Of a stretch of DNA of 64,000 nt, positions 54,133-62,092 are shown piece after piece. Below the pieces are notes generated by a model that had not been told where the DNA came from, ran no database searches, and saw only the letters and a list, made by a program, of their open reading frames with translations. How positions within the stretch are numbered: position 1 is the stretch's first letter; the number at the start of each line of letters is the position of its first letter. This DNA comes from JAIQFL01 sp035295745 (GTDB lineage: Bacteria; Acidobacteriota; Terriglobia; Bryobacterales; Bryobacteraceae). The stretch covers positions 330,658 to 394,657 of the forward strand of contig DATGIL010000023.1 in NCBI GenBank assembly GCA_035295745.1, read 5' to 3'. A program made the translations under genes and the position numbers.

Positions 54133-55188
54133 CTATTTCGCGAAGCTGACACGAAAGCCGGTAGACAACAGCAGGTCATTGCGCTGGTGGCCCAGTACCG
54201 GATTGCTGACGAATCGATCGCTGGCGGTGACGTGCCATCCGAGCCACTTCTTTACCGCGGTCACGATGGTCAAATCGAAATTGGCTCGATATTGGCCCGT
54301 GTCGGTCAGGTTCGGATAAAACCGGAACGCCTGCGTGACGCTGGTGGTAGCCGTGAATTTGTGGAGCAGATCATCTCCGAAATTGGCCTCTCCCGAATTG
54401 CGATTGAGAGTGGTGAAGTCCTCCCGCTCGTAATCGCCGCCGCCGGTAAAGCTCAGATTGGTTTTGTCCTTCTTGATGGCATTGACGCCGAAGCCGCCGC
54501 CTGCCACGAACCGCAAATCCAGGGATTGAAATTGATCGTGCTCATAGGTATTCAGTGTAGTGACGAAAAACCGCGGGTTGAGATCGCGGCTATAGGTCCA
54601 GCCGCCTCGAACCGCGCTGGCAACCGTGCTCGAGGTGCTGGTCGACCCGTTGATCACGCGGGCAGTGCCATAGATTTGGTTGAAATTCACCGTAATTTTG
54701 TCGTGCTTCGAAATGCGGGTGGCGGTGAAATTGTTGGTCAGAGTGTCGGTGCGCGCGTTGCCGCGTGCCAGGGCGAGCCCGAGGTCATACGAGCCTGTCC
54801 ATAATTCCAGAAAGCCGGGATGCTCCAGGCGTTCAAACGCATGCTGCTCCGCGGGGTTCCGCATAGCGCTTACGTCGGCTAAAGGCGCCGATTTGGTCGC
54901 CGAGGGAGTGACCACCTCGAGTTTGTCCCCAGTGGTGTTGACTTTCCCGAGAACCGACTCGCCCCCTGGAAGCACTACCGTCAGGTCTGCGTCGGACTTC
55001 AGGCTCTTCACCGCGGACCAGGGCATCGAAACTTCTCCCAGGAACTCACTTTTGATGGTCAGTTTCGCGCCGTCTTTTTTCACGATGACGCCGGTAATCG
55101 TGTCTCCATTCTTGAGCACGACTTGATCGGCGAACAGAGCCGGCACGAACGAAACGAACAACAGGCAAATACAGTTCTTCCGCGACAT
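54133..55188 (-). CDS. DUF481-family outer-membrane protein
   Basis: 351 aa. Signal peptide KNCICLLFVSFVPALFADQ. Residues ~20-110 are a small SH3-like beta domain (LKNGDTITGVIVKKDGAKLT). Residues ~125-351 are the DUF481 barrel, with amphipathic strands such as GSYDLGLALARGNARTDTLT and a C-terminal GFRVSFAK. DUF481 proteins (YdiY-like) are salt- or acid-linked outer-membrane proteins of unknown function. Converges with the APH gene, 4 bp apart. Confidence 0.85.
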   Translation of the reverse strand: MSRKNCICLLFVSFVPALFADQVVLKNGDTITGVIVKKDGAKLTIKSEFLGEVSMPWSAVKSLKSDADLTVVLPGGESVLGKVNTTGDKLEVVTPSATKSAPLADVSAMRNPAEQHAFERLEHPGFLELWTGSYDLGLALARGNARTDTLTNNFTATRISKHDKITVNFNQIYGTARVINGSTSTSSTVASAVRGGWTYSRDLNPRFFVTTLNTYEHDQFQSLDLRFVAGGGFGVNAIKKDKTNLSFTGGGDYEREDFTTLNRNSGEANFGDDLLHKFTATTSVTQAFRFYPNLTDTGQYRANFDLTIVTAVKKWLGWHVTASDRFVSNPVLGHQRNDLLLSTGFRVSFAK

Positions 55189-55279
55189 GTTTGGCTATAA
55201 CCTCCAGAGGCAGTGGGGCGCAGAGAGCGCCTGGAATCACTGAACCGCCGAACTGTATATTATCGCGCAGTTGAAGGCG

Positions 55280-56626
55280 TTAGCCTTTTTCATCCTGTGC
55301 GAGATGACACTTCTTGTACTTCTTGCCGCTCCCGCACCAGCAGGGTTCGTTCCGGCCTGGTTTCTGAACCTTGACGACCGGCTCGGGTACGTTGTACTCC
55401 TCGTCCTCGTCTTCGTATTCCTCGTCATCTTCGTCGTCCGATTCCGGAGGATCGGTGCAGCAGATATCGAAGATGCTGGTTTCATCTGTGGAGGGTTCGA
55501 TCGGGTCCATGCCGTCTACTTCCCGATGAAAAGCGCGGAGATGCTTGCGCATTTCACCCGGAAACCCGCCGGCATATTTGCGTTCCAGAGCGGCGGCTCG
55601 AAAACTTCCTCCCCCTTCTATCAAATAGAAAGCGGTAATCACGCTCATCACCACGCCGTCCTGCAACATCTTCGGCACGCCCTGGAGGTCCGAGGTGAAG
55701 CTGGTTAGCAGTGCGATCTTGCCCGGAACGTTGGGCATCTGCGCGATCTGCGTAGCCAGGAGGATCCGCACCGCAAAGTCCGACGCAGCCATCTCGCGCA
55801 TCTTTTCGAGAGCTTCAGACGTGTGCTGGCGGCAAATTCGCTGGAACGCCCATTCCGCCGGCCCGGAGAGATCGTTATCCTGATCCTCTTGCGCCAGGAA
55901 TTCAAGAAGTGCCGGAAAGACCGCCGGGTCGCCGATCTCTCCGAGCAGCGCCAGAGCCCATTCGACGACTCGGTAGTCGTCGTCTGCATCGAGCAGTTTG
56001 GCTCCGAATTCCTTCAGAATGCCGATTAAGAGCGGCTGGCACGCCGCGCCATTCTCCAGGATGGATTCGACCACAGAGCGATCGAGCAAATCGTCGCGAT
56101 GCTCGCGTAGTTCATGTACCAGCCGATGCGGGCGCAGTTCCTGTTCGACGCTCGCCGGCTCGTGGCTCTGTAACTTCTTCATGCCTTCGATAATGGCGAG
56201 CAGGAAACTCGCATCGTCCAAGTCCTCCAACTTTTCGCCTAGACCAAGCCGTTCCCGGTAAGCCTCACCATCGAAATGCTCCAGGGCTTCGACGTCGAAC
56301 AGCAGATTCGACAGTCCGAGAACGGCATAACCGGTCGCCAATGAGCGATCGGGAGCGGCATCCGACGATGGCAAAACACGCGAGAGCGTGAAGTAGGCCA
56401 GATGTCCGTTGGGGTGCATGCGGACACCAGCCCGGGCATAATGCTCAGCTTTCTCCAGATCGCCGTCCCGTTCGGTTTCCACCGCCAGCCAGTTCAGAGC
56501 GATAGGGTCGTCCGGATCGGCACGAAGCGCCTCCTCGAAGCCTTCTCTTTCAGAGATCTCGCCCGATCCCGTTCGCCGAACGAGAGATCGGTGCAGTTCG
56601 TACAATTCTTCGGAGGGGAAAATCAT
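55280..56626 (-). CDS. TPR/HEAT-like protein with C-terminal SEC-C zinc motif
   Basis: 448 aa, cytoplasmic. N-terminal TPR-like helices (~25-75, DDPIALNWLAVETERDGDLE), a HEAT-like middle (~160-340, ALALLGEIGDPAVFPALLEF), an acidic spacer (~395-420, DDEDDEEYEDEDEEY) and a SEC-C zinc motif PCWCGSGKKYKKCH. The SEC-C motif is almost the same as in SecA of this window (CPCGSGKKYKKCHG). In other proteins SEC-C binds ribosomes or SecB. Begins 13 bp after the upstream secreted protein gene. Role in protein quality control is inference only. Confidence 0.75.
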   Translation of the reverse strand: MIFPSEELYELHRSLVRRTGSGEISEREGFEEALRADPDDPIALNWLAVETERDGDLEKAEHYARAGVRMHPNGHLAYFTLSRVLPSSDAAPDRSLATGYAVLGLSNLLFDVEALEHFDGEAYRERLGLGEKLEDLDDASFLLAIIEGMKKLQSHEPASVEQELRPHRLVHELREHRDDLLDRSVVESILENGAACQPLLIGILKEFGAKLLDADDDYRVVEWALALLGEIGDPAVFPALLEFLAQEDQDNDLSGPAEWAFQRICRQHTSEALEKMREMAASDFAVRILLATQIAQMPNVPGKIALLTSFTSDLQGVPKMLQDGVVMSVITAFYLIEGGGSFRAAALERKYAGGFPGEMRKHLRAFHREVDGMDPIEPSTDETSIFDICCTDPPESDDEDDEEYEDEDEEYNVPEPVVKVQKPGRNEPCWCGSGKKYKKCHLAQDEKG

Positions 56627-56639
56627 CGCGGCAAGTGGT

Positions 56640-57026
56640 CTAGTGAGCGGAATACTGCTGCTGCGGAGGATTCAGCGTGATCGGAATCGTTTTCTCCTCC
56701 TCTTCGACTGTGAAGACCTGGCCAAACGTCTGGTAGCCTTTGGCGATCACCTGGATTTGAATCTGCCCCTGCGGGATGGTGGGGATGTTGGCCTCACCTT
56801 CCTGGTTGGTGCGCAGTTCGAAAGTGGTGCGGACGGCTTTGCCGAGTTTGATGACGGAGTGGCCTTTGACGAAACGAACTACCACGCTGGCGCGGTCCAC
56901 TGGATGGCCCGATTGAGTTTTGACCTGGATGCTCAATTTCGTCATCGGTGCGGCGTGCGCCGCGAGGGCCGCGAGCAGGAGCAGCGGCAGAAGGGTAACG
57001 CGAAGGGTGGTCGCCCGTGTACGCAT
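56640..57026 (-). CDS. Small secreted protein with carboxypeptidase-regulatory-like beta-sandwich
   Basis: 128 aa. Signal peptide MRTRATTLRVTLLPLLLLAA ending near AHA. The mature part reads like a single CarboxypepD_reg/transthyretin-like domain (LSIQVKTQSGHPVDRASVVV, IPTIPQGQIQIQVIAKGYQT, FTVEEEEKTIPITLN). A perfect TATAAT lies six bases before the ATG, so the mRNA may be leaderless. An in-frame codon far upstream at 57188 would run into the tmRNA gene and is rejected. Probably co-transcribed with the SEC-C protein gene. Confidence 0.75.
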   Translation of the reverse strand: MRTRATTLRVTLLPLLLLAALAAHAAPMTKLSIQVKTQSGHPVDRASVVVRFVKGHSVIKLGKAVRTTFELRTNQEGEANIPTIPQGQIQIQVIAKGYQTFGQVFTVEEEEKTIPITLNPPQQQYSAH

Positions 57027-57032
57027 ACTCTG

Positions 57033-57038
57033 ATTATA
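57033..57038 (-). promoter_or_regulatory. TATAAT box adjacent to a start codon
   Basis: Minus-strand TATAAT at 57038-57033, only six bases before the ATG at 57026. Expected transcription start would fall on or next to the ATG, giving a leaderless mRNA. No good -35 at 16-18 bp upstream, so it is only a candidate. Confidence 0.4.
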
Positions 57039-57091
57039 GACGGCGGGTGGTAAGATGAAGAGGTAGTACCCGCCTTGGTGGCTCTCGATGT

Positions 57092-57446
57092 GGGGGCGCA
57101 ACGGATTCGACGGGATTGGATCGAGGTGGGGAGGCGTGCCGGGTTCCGAGCTCCCGTAAAACGATCGGAAAAACAGAACTGCCAACACGCAGTTTGCATA
57201 CGCCGCCTAATTGAACATTAGGTAGCCGCTCCAGCCGCTGAGCCCGCGCGGCGGTGAGTGAGCGTCATTTTGCGGGATAGGCTAAAGGCTTCGGTTCGGA
57301 GCCGGCGGCTGAGATCTAATCGGACTAGGCTTCCGTGATTTTGCCGGTTCTGGCGCGGATAGCTGAAAATTCAGAGCTGGCTACGCACGTAGGCTCTTCA
57401 TAGCGGACTTTCTCGGACGGGGGTTCAACTCCCCCCGCCTCCACCA
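57092..57446 (+). ncRNA. ssrA: tmRNA (trans-translation RNA)
   Basis: 355 nt. The tRNA-like part is clear: 5' GGGGGCG pairs with 3' CGCCTCC (one G-U) and the RNA ends in CCA; the 5' side reads GCAACGGATTCGACGGG, a classic tmRNA block, and the T-arm is GGGGGTTCAACTCCCC. The mRNA-like part encodes the tag ANTQFAYAA with GCC resume codon at 57181 and TAA at 57208-57210. Pseudoknot-rich sequence fills the rest. tmRNA with SmpB rescues stalled ribosomes and tags the product for proteolysis. Its 3' end serves as an integration site for the element that follows. Confidence 0.95.
57423..57446 (+). repeat. Attachment site, left (3' end of tmRNA)
   Basis: Last 24 nt of tmRNA, ending CCCCCCGCCTCCACCA. 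It is repeated at 59664-59688 with one extra base. 3' ends of tRNA and tmRNA genes are preferred tyrosine-recombinase targets. Confidence 0.85.
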
Positions 57447-57575
57447 TAATAGAATAAACAACTTAGCCGTCCTGGTCTTAGTTGATTGATCAGAATTGAT
57501 CCAGGCCGGCTCGGATATGCCTATCCGCGCCCCTCGAAATCTCCGCCCTACGAATCTCTAGAGATCAGAGGTCCA

Positions 57576-58199
57576 TCACCTCATAACTTCACCGGTCAGT
57601 CCAGACCGATTAAAAGCGGCGAGCCGAGTGATCGTTCTGGTAAGGCTGGGAGACCGTAAACCCGCTGCGTCCGGATTCCAGTCCTTGCGAACGAACGCGC
57701 CGAGTAGACCGTTATAGTCAGGGCCTTGTTTAGCCGTACTGCCGACCCTGGGAACGATACCGTCTCGGATGATCCGGGTGCGCGAGCGCCTCGCCAACCT
57801 GATGATCTCAGCCTTTGGGTCAGCCAGATCATCACAGTTAGCGGGCACTATTCGTTGGTCTATGCCGAGGAATTTTGCGAGGTTCGCTTTATCAGCGATC
57901 AGCCAAGACTCAACCTCCGGGACCGCGACCCGAAACAGTAGATTGGGATGCTTAGGGACGGTAAGCCACTCTGAGATCAGCCGTGATGGGCAGTCGCGAT
58001 TGTCCAGATCGGTCAAAACGATAAATGGTACACCCCTCGCGGCGGCGTTCCAGCCGGAAATCGTGCGGCGAAGATAGCCAAAGCCGCCCCTTCTATAAGC
58101 AACGCCGACGGAATACCGACCAACGTGGTTCAGTATCCGTAACAGAGTAACTTCGCTAAGCTCATCCTCGGTCGCGAGGTTGACGGGGATGAGAGTCAT
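57576..58199 (-). CDS. TOPRIM/DUF4276-like protein of an ATPase-nuclease pair
   Basis: 207 aa. Acidic layout fits a TOPRIM-type metal site: an early glutamate cluster (ATEDELSEVTLLRIL), a DxD in VLTDLDNRDCPS near residue 65, and a later EVESWLIAD near 95. This resembles the DUF4276/TOPRIM-like partners of AAA ATPases; exact family not certain. Its ATG overlaps the stop of the ATPase gene (ATGA at 58196-58199). By analogy with OLD, Gabija or PARIS, where an ABC-type ATPase controls a TOPRIM nuclease, it is likely the effector. Nuclease activity is inference. Confidence 0.65.
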   Translation of the reverse strand: MTLIPVNLATEDELSEVTLLRILNHVGRYSVGVAYRRGGFGYLRRTISGWNAAARGVPFIVLTDLDNRDCPSRLISEWLTVPKHPNLLFRVAVPEVESWLIADKANLAKFLGIDQRIVPANCDDLADPKAEIIRLARRSRTRIIRDGIVPRVGSTAKQGPDYNGLLGAFVRKDWNPDAAGLRSPSLTRTITRLAAFNRSGLTGEVMR

Positions 58200-59338
58200 T
58201 CGAATAGTTCAAGCTGACCAATGGATGGGGCTGTTCTCGGCAACGCAACGTCTGCGATGCTCAGTCCGGCATTCAAGAGATTGCGGACCTCATCGACGGA
58301 CGACGCCAATTCAACTTTGGTGCCCTCTCTGTCGGGCTTGAGCATAACCACTTCTTCGCCGCCGATGTCCTTTTGAGACAAGAGGTCCCCACTATGGGTG
58401 CTGACAAATATCTGACGCTTCCTCTTGCGTTGCAGTCGGTGGAAGAGAGCGGGTAGTTGCGTAACAATGGCAGAATGCAACGACAACTCAGGCTCTTCGA
58501 GAAGGAGTGGCGAGTCCCCTTCTAGCAGGGACCAAAAAAGACCAATCAACCGTAGCGTTCCGTCTGAAAACTGGTCCTCGCGCTGAAGGCCGGCGTTCGG
58601 GCGCCAGTGGGCGTATGTCGCCTCAAGGTGCGGTATGCCCGCCTTATCCTGGGTATCCGTAAGGCCTTGGAGTTGGGGAACAGCCTGACGCAAGGCGTCT
58701 TCGATCCGCTTCAGACGGGATCTACGCGTCTTCTCCGGCGTCTTGGCAACCATTTCAAGGAAGTTTCGCCCGTACGGATCGTCCGGAATGCTTGGTCCCT
58801 GAAATGCCTCCGGATTCCTTAGCAGCTGAGGTACTAAGTGGAGGTACCGAATTGACTCAAAAAATCTTGCGATCTCCCTAAACTCTGCGTTCGAGTTTAT
58901 TTGCTCAAGGTTGGTCTGCGTTCGACGCAAAGGGTCGGTTTTATCATCTGCATCCGGCCTTTCTAGAACGACCTCATTATTTTTCCACACCTTCTCGAAC
59001 CGGAGAATCGGCTGGCGGTAACCGCGCACCGACTGGGTAATGCCGATCGCGTACCTCCACGTGGGATCAGTCCCTTCCTCTGAGAGTTGTACCTCAATTT
59101 CAACGTCCGGCTCCTTGCGAGCGGCCAGGCAACGAACCTTTGACAGACCGCCGCGCTGAGCCATTGCCCGCTGAAGTCCACCTCCCGGCTTTGCAATGTC
59201 CCGCAAGAACCGAAACACATCCAGAAGGTTCGACTTTCCCGAAGCGTTGGGCCCTATCACAAACACACGGTCGGCAAACCTAACGTCCAGATTCCGAAAA
59301 TTCCTCCAATTTTTCAGGACCAGTCGAGAAATGACCAT
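58196..59338 (-). CDS. AAA_21-type ATPase of a candidate defence pair
   Basis: 380 aa. SMC/OLD-like ATPase: Walker A VIGPNASGKSNLLDVFRF near residue 28, a signature region FSDGTLRLIGLFWSLLEGDS near 255, Walker B PLLLEEPELSLH and the H-loop FVSTHSGDLL. There is no nuclease domain in the protein itself; after the ATPase it ends with ~60 residues that may contact the partner. The stop overlaps the TOPRIM-like gene. ATPases of this class in small islands usually sense phage or DNA damage and license an effector. Intact and probably functional. Confidence 0.85.
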   Translation of the reverse strand: MVISRLVLKNWRNFRNLDVRFADRVFVIGPNASGKSNLLDVFRFLRDIAKPGGGLQRAMAQRGGLSKVRCLAARKEPDVEIEVQLSEEGTDPTWRYAIGITQSVRGYRQPILRFEKVWKNNEVVLERPDADDKTDPLRRTQTNLEQINSNAEFREIARFFESIRYLHLVPQLLRNPEAFQGPSIPDDPYGRNFLEMVAKTPEKTRRSRLKRIEDALRQAVPQLQGLTDTQDKAGIPHLEATYAHWRPNAGLQREDQFSDGTLRLIGLFWSLLEGDSPLLLEEPELSLHSAIVTQLPALFHRLQRKRKRQIFVSTHSGDLLSQKDIGGEEVVMLKPDREGTKVELASSVDEVRNLLNAGLSIADVALPRTAPSIGQLELFE

Positions 59339-59663
59339 GACGAGGCTATTTTAGCGCTACTCGCACAAGTCTGGTTCCAGACCCCGCCGGACCGCCGGAC
59401 GGTACCATGTGAACTACCACGGCGTTGCGAACCCAAGGCGGTATGTCAGCGGATTCAACTGGGACGAAATCGGGAAGTCGCAACGCGTCAACTGGGCCGC
59501 CAAGGCTCCATACCGCTTACGAGAGTGGTGTGACTCAGGATCATCGGGGCGATGCGCCGGGCGTTGATCCAAATTGATCCAACAAAGCTGGGAACCGTAG
59601 CAACAATAGGCAAGGTAAGCCAAAAGAATTCAACAACTTACGTCTTATCAATAACCCATTTTC
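59339..59663. other. Right flank of the tmRNA island, no gene called
   Basis: 325 bp between the ATPase start and the duplicated tmRNA end. Short frames exist on both strands, but none resembles an integrase or other known family. It carries the motifs TTGATCCAAATTGATCC (59564-59580) and AACAACTTA (59632-59640), which mirror motifs in the left flank. It may hold recombinase arm sites or the promoter of the ATPase gene. Confidence 0.5.
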
Positions 59664-59688
59664 GTTCAACTCTCCCCCGCCTCCACCA
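59664..59688 (+). repeat. Attachment site, right (duplicate of tmRNA 3' end)
   Basis: 25 nt: matches all 24 nt of 57423-57446 apart from one extra T in the C run, and includes CCCCCGCCTCCACCA. No other tmRNA sequence accompanies it, as expected of an integration-generated half site. Confidence 0.85.
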
Positions 59689-59764
59689 CTTGGAAACTTA
59701 GAAACAACAGCTAGGCGTGTGGCTGAGTCGAATTTTTTAAGGCTTGTTTGCGCCAAGTTTTGCC

Positions 59765-60118
59765 CTAGCCTGCGCGTGTGCCATTGGGGACGGGGCGTTC
59801 CGGAGTCGCGAGGACCGGAGTGAAGCCGTCGGAGTAGCCGATGTCGAAGAGCATGCCTTCCGACAACACGCCGCGCATCTTGCGGGGCTCCAGATTCACT
59901 ACAAACAGCGCCTGCTTTCCCTCTACCTCTCTGGGATTCGCACGCTCCTTTTTGATCGCGGCCACGATCGTCCTTTGCCGATCGCCGAAGTTCACGCGCA
60001 ACGCCATGAGCTTGTCGGCTCCGGGAACGTCTTCCACTGCTTCTATGGTTCCCACACGAATATCCACCTGATTGAGCAGATCCAGCGTGATCGTGGGTTT
60101 GATGGCAGCTAATTCCAT
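59765..60118 (-). CDS. CsaA-like tRNA-binding protein
   Basis: 117 aa. Single OB-fold tRNA-binding domain as in CsaA, the C-terminus of MetRS and Arc1p/EMAP II: VDIRVGTIEAVEDVPGADKL, LEPRKMRGVLSEGMLF. CsaA has been described as a secretion-related chaperone; a role in tRNA binding is also possible. Length is typical for the stand-alone protein. It is the last gene of a five-gene minus-strand operon, 30 bp after the TlpA-like gene. Confidence 0.88.
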   Translation of the reverse strand: MELAAIKPTITLDLLNQVDIRVGTIEAVEDVPGADKLMALRVNFGDRQRTIVAAIKKERANPREVEGKQALFVVNLEPRKMRGVLSEGMLFDIGYSDGFTPVLATPERPVPNGTRAG

Positions 60119-60148
60119 GAGTCCATCATCGCGTCCACGATTGCCGCC

Positions 60149-61441
60149 TTAGTTGGCCAGCGCGTCGCGAATCCGGGCGGTCAGCATCTCGACGAAACGG
60201 TCGGGCTTGAAGCCGTTCATCCGGCTGAAAATCCGCCCGTGGCGATCGGTCAGGATCGTTGTGGGGATGGAAGTGATCTTCAGCGCGCGCGAGAGGCCGT
60301 CTTCGAAAAACACCGGACCGCCCCATTTCACTTCGTCCAGAAACGGCTTGACCACCGCGTGATTCTCATCGGTGTCGACCGACAGGAAGACCACGTCGGG
60401 ATTGTCCTGGAAGCGCTTTTTCACCTGCTCGTAGAGCGGGTGCTGCGCGCGGCAGGGTCCGCACCAGGTCGCCCAGAAATCGAACACTACCACTTTCGAC
60501 TTCAGAATCGACATATTGAGCTTCTGACCGTCGAGCGATCCCAAGGTGAAGTCCATCGGATCGGTGAGTTGCGCATTGGGATCGGTCGCGCGGAGGCGCA
60601 ATTCGCGAGTGTGGATGAGCGCCACGTTGCGGTCGTAGGCCTCCAGAACTAATTCGCCCAGGCCGGTCTCCGACCCGTGCGCCTGACGATAGAGTTCGCC
60701 CATGCGGCCGCGGTCGCGAGCACGGTCGGCATCGGTCGCACGCGCATCGGGGATGGAGAAGGCGTCGGCCAGCGCGGATGCGGCCTCGGCGGGCTTTCCC
60801 AGTCTCTCGTACCAGCGCGCTTCCTCACGCGCCGCATCGGCGCACGGCCAGACCTCGAAGGCCTGCTGGGCGAGACCGAGAGCCTCTTCGCCGCGCCCCA
60901 GATTTCCGGTCGCTCGCGACTGGTTGATCAGCGCCCGCCCGATTCCGCGGTCGATCTGGTTCTTCCAGTCGGCCGAACCGGAGGAGCGGCCGCCGTCGTT
61001 CTGCATGCGCCTGACCAGATCCTCGTAATGACGCGCATACTTCAGAGCACGTTCGGCATTCTCCCGGGAGTCGGTGACGAGCAGTGCCTTGGAAACGCGG
61101 TCGAGAATCTGCAGGTCGTCGGGCTCCAGCGCGAGTACGCGCTCGCCGTGCAGGATGATGCGGCCGTCGTCATTGGCCTCCATGGCGGCGCGGACGGCGG
61201 CGCGCTCCAGTTCGTTTTTCCGCGGCGAATCGGGATACTTTTGCAGATGCTTTTCGATGGCGCGCAGATATTCCAGAGGACTCGCTCCCGCCTCGGAGAG
61301 TGCGGTCTCGAGGTCGTTCTGTTCCTGCTGGGAGACTTTAGGAGCGGCCTTCGGTGAGCTCCTCTGCGGCGGTTGCGCGGCAGGCGTGTCAGTCGACGCG
61401 CCGATCGCCGTGATGCAGGCGACGAGGAGCAGCCACTTCAT
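60149..61441 (-). CDS. TlpA-like thioredoxin-fold protein with N-terminal TPR region
   Basis: 430 aa. Signal peptide MKWLLLVACITAIGASTDTP, then a helical TPR-like region (~40-270), and a C-terminal thioredoxin/AhpC-TSA domain with the redox centre WATWCGPCRAQHPLYEQ near residues 325-330 and the cis-proline region SIPTTILTDRHG. Periplasmic disulfide reductase of the TlpA/ResA type, client unknown. Start overlaps the stop of the upstream hypothetical gene by 4 bp (ATGA). Confidence 0.88.
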   Translation of the reverse strand: MKWLLLVACITAIGASTDTPAAQPPQRSSPKAAPKVSQQEQNDLETALSEAGASPLEYLRAIEKHLQKYPDSPRKNELERAAVRAAMEANDDGRIILHGERVLALEPDDLQILDRVSKALLVTDSRENAERALKYARHYEDLVRRMQNDGGRSSGSADWKNQIDRGIGRALINQSRATGNLGRGEEALGLAQQAFEVWPCADAAREEARWYERLGKPAEAASALADAFSIPDARATDADRARDRGRMGELYRQAHGSETGLGELVLEAYDRNVALIHTRELRLRATDPNAQLTDPMDFTLGSLDGQKLNMSILKSKVVVFDFWATWCGPCRAQHPLYEQVKKRFQDNPDVVFLSVDTDENHAVVKPFLDEVKWGGPVFFEDGLSRALKITSIPTTILTDRHGRIFSRMNGFKPDRFVEMLTARIRDALAN

Positions 61442-62088
61442 GGTTTCGGATTGCGAATGGCCTCGGAGATTTCGGCGGCGCGCACCCGCGCGGTGTGCAT
61501 GTAGGACTCGTTCTTGACGATGCGGTCGAGGGTGGGGAGGAACTGGTCGAGACCTACCAGTCGCTTCCGCTCCATCGCCGACTCGAGCAGAGTGAGAGCC
61601 TTCACGACTCCGAGTTTGTCATACTTGGCGGCCCGGTCGAGATCGATGTGGTGCTCGGCCGATTCGGCCATACGCTCGAACCAGTCCTGCAGGTCGCGCG
61701 CGGCCGGATCCTCAGAGAAGTTGAACTTGGTTTCGCTTTTCTGGTCGCCGTTCTCGTAGCGGAACGTCTTGGTGCCCATGAAGGCGACCTTGATGGGCGA
61801 TTCCAGGGGATGTTTGAAGTAGTCGAGCTTGGTTGCCAGGTCGAAGATGGTCTGCGTATCCGCGGCGCTCAGTTGAAACTTGATGGGCAGCTCGTCGTCC
61901 TCGGCCTCGCGGTATTCGGCCGCCCCGGCTTTGTCGACGGTCACCTGCAGGTAGGCAGGTACGCTTCCGGGGAACGCCCGGGAGTAAAATAGCCGGGTCC
62001 CGTCGGCGGCGTTCAGGGAGCAGGTGAGTAGCGCTGCATTTGCGAACAGCAGGGCTCTTGTGAACAGCCGAGCGTGGAACCACTTCAT
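61438..62088 (-). CDS. Hypothetical secreted protein in the ruvC operon
   Basis: 216 aa with a signal peptide (FTRALLFANAALLTCSLNAA). Mature part has a beta-rich first half (LFYSRAFPGSVPAYLQVTVD) and a helical second half (DLDRAAKYDKLGVVKALTLL). No named family recognised. It lies 4 bp after ruvC and overlaps the TlpA-like gene, with which it may share a periplasmic function. Confidence 0.75.
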   Translation of the reverse strand: MKWFHARLFTRALLFANAALLTCSLNAADGTRLFYSRAFPGSVPAYLQVTVDKAGAAEYREAEDDELPIKFQLSAADTQTIFDLATKLDYFKHPLESPIKVAFMGTKTFRYENGDQKSETKFNFSEDPAARDLQDWFERMAESAEHHIDLDRAAKYDKLGVVKALTLLESAMERKRLVGLDQFLPTLDRIVKNESYMHTARVRAAEISEAIRNPKP

Positions 62089-62092
62089 ACCG

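Larger units (their letters stand above)
57447..59688. mobile_element. Minimal genomic island integrated in the tmRNA gene, no integrase
   Basis: 2.24-kb insert bounded by the tmRNA 3' end and its duplicate at 59664-59688. It contains only two minus-strand genes, an ATPase and a TOPRIM-like protein, overlapping by 4 bp, plus two flanks of 129 and 325 bp without recognisable genes. Both flanks share short motifs (TTGATCAGAATTGATCC at 57486-57502 versus TTGATCCAAATTGATCC at 59564-59580, and AACAACTTA at 57457-57465 and 59632-59640). No integrase or transposase is visible, so it was either mobilised in trans or has lost its recombinase. Confidence 0.75.

Noticed and set aside
59408..59570. Possible integrase remnant in the right flank of the tmRNA island
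   Set aside because: Translated all likely frames; none shows the tyrosine-recombinase R-H-R-Y pattern.
59664..59688. A second tRNA or tmRNA gene suggested by a T-arm-like sequence ending in CCA
   Set aside because: Only the terminal 25 nt are present and no acceptor 5' strand or other arms exist; it is the duplicated att site.
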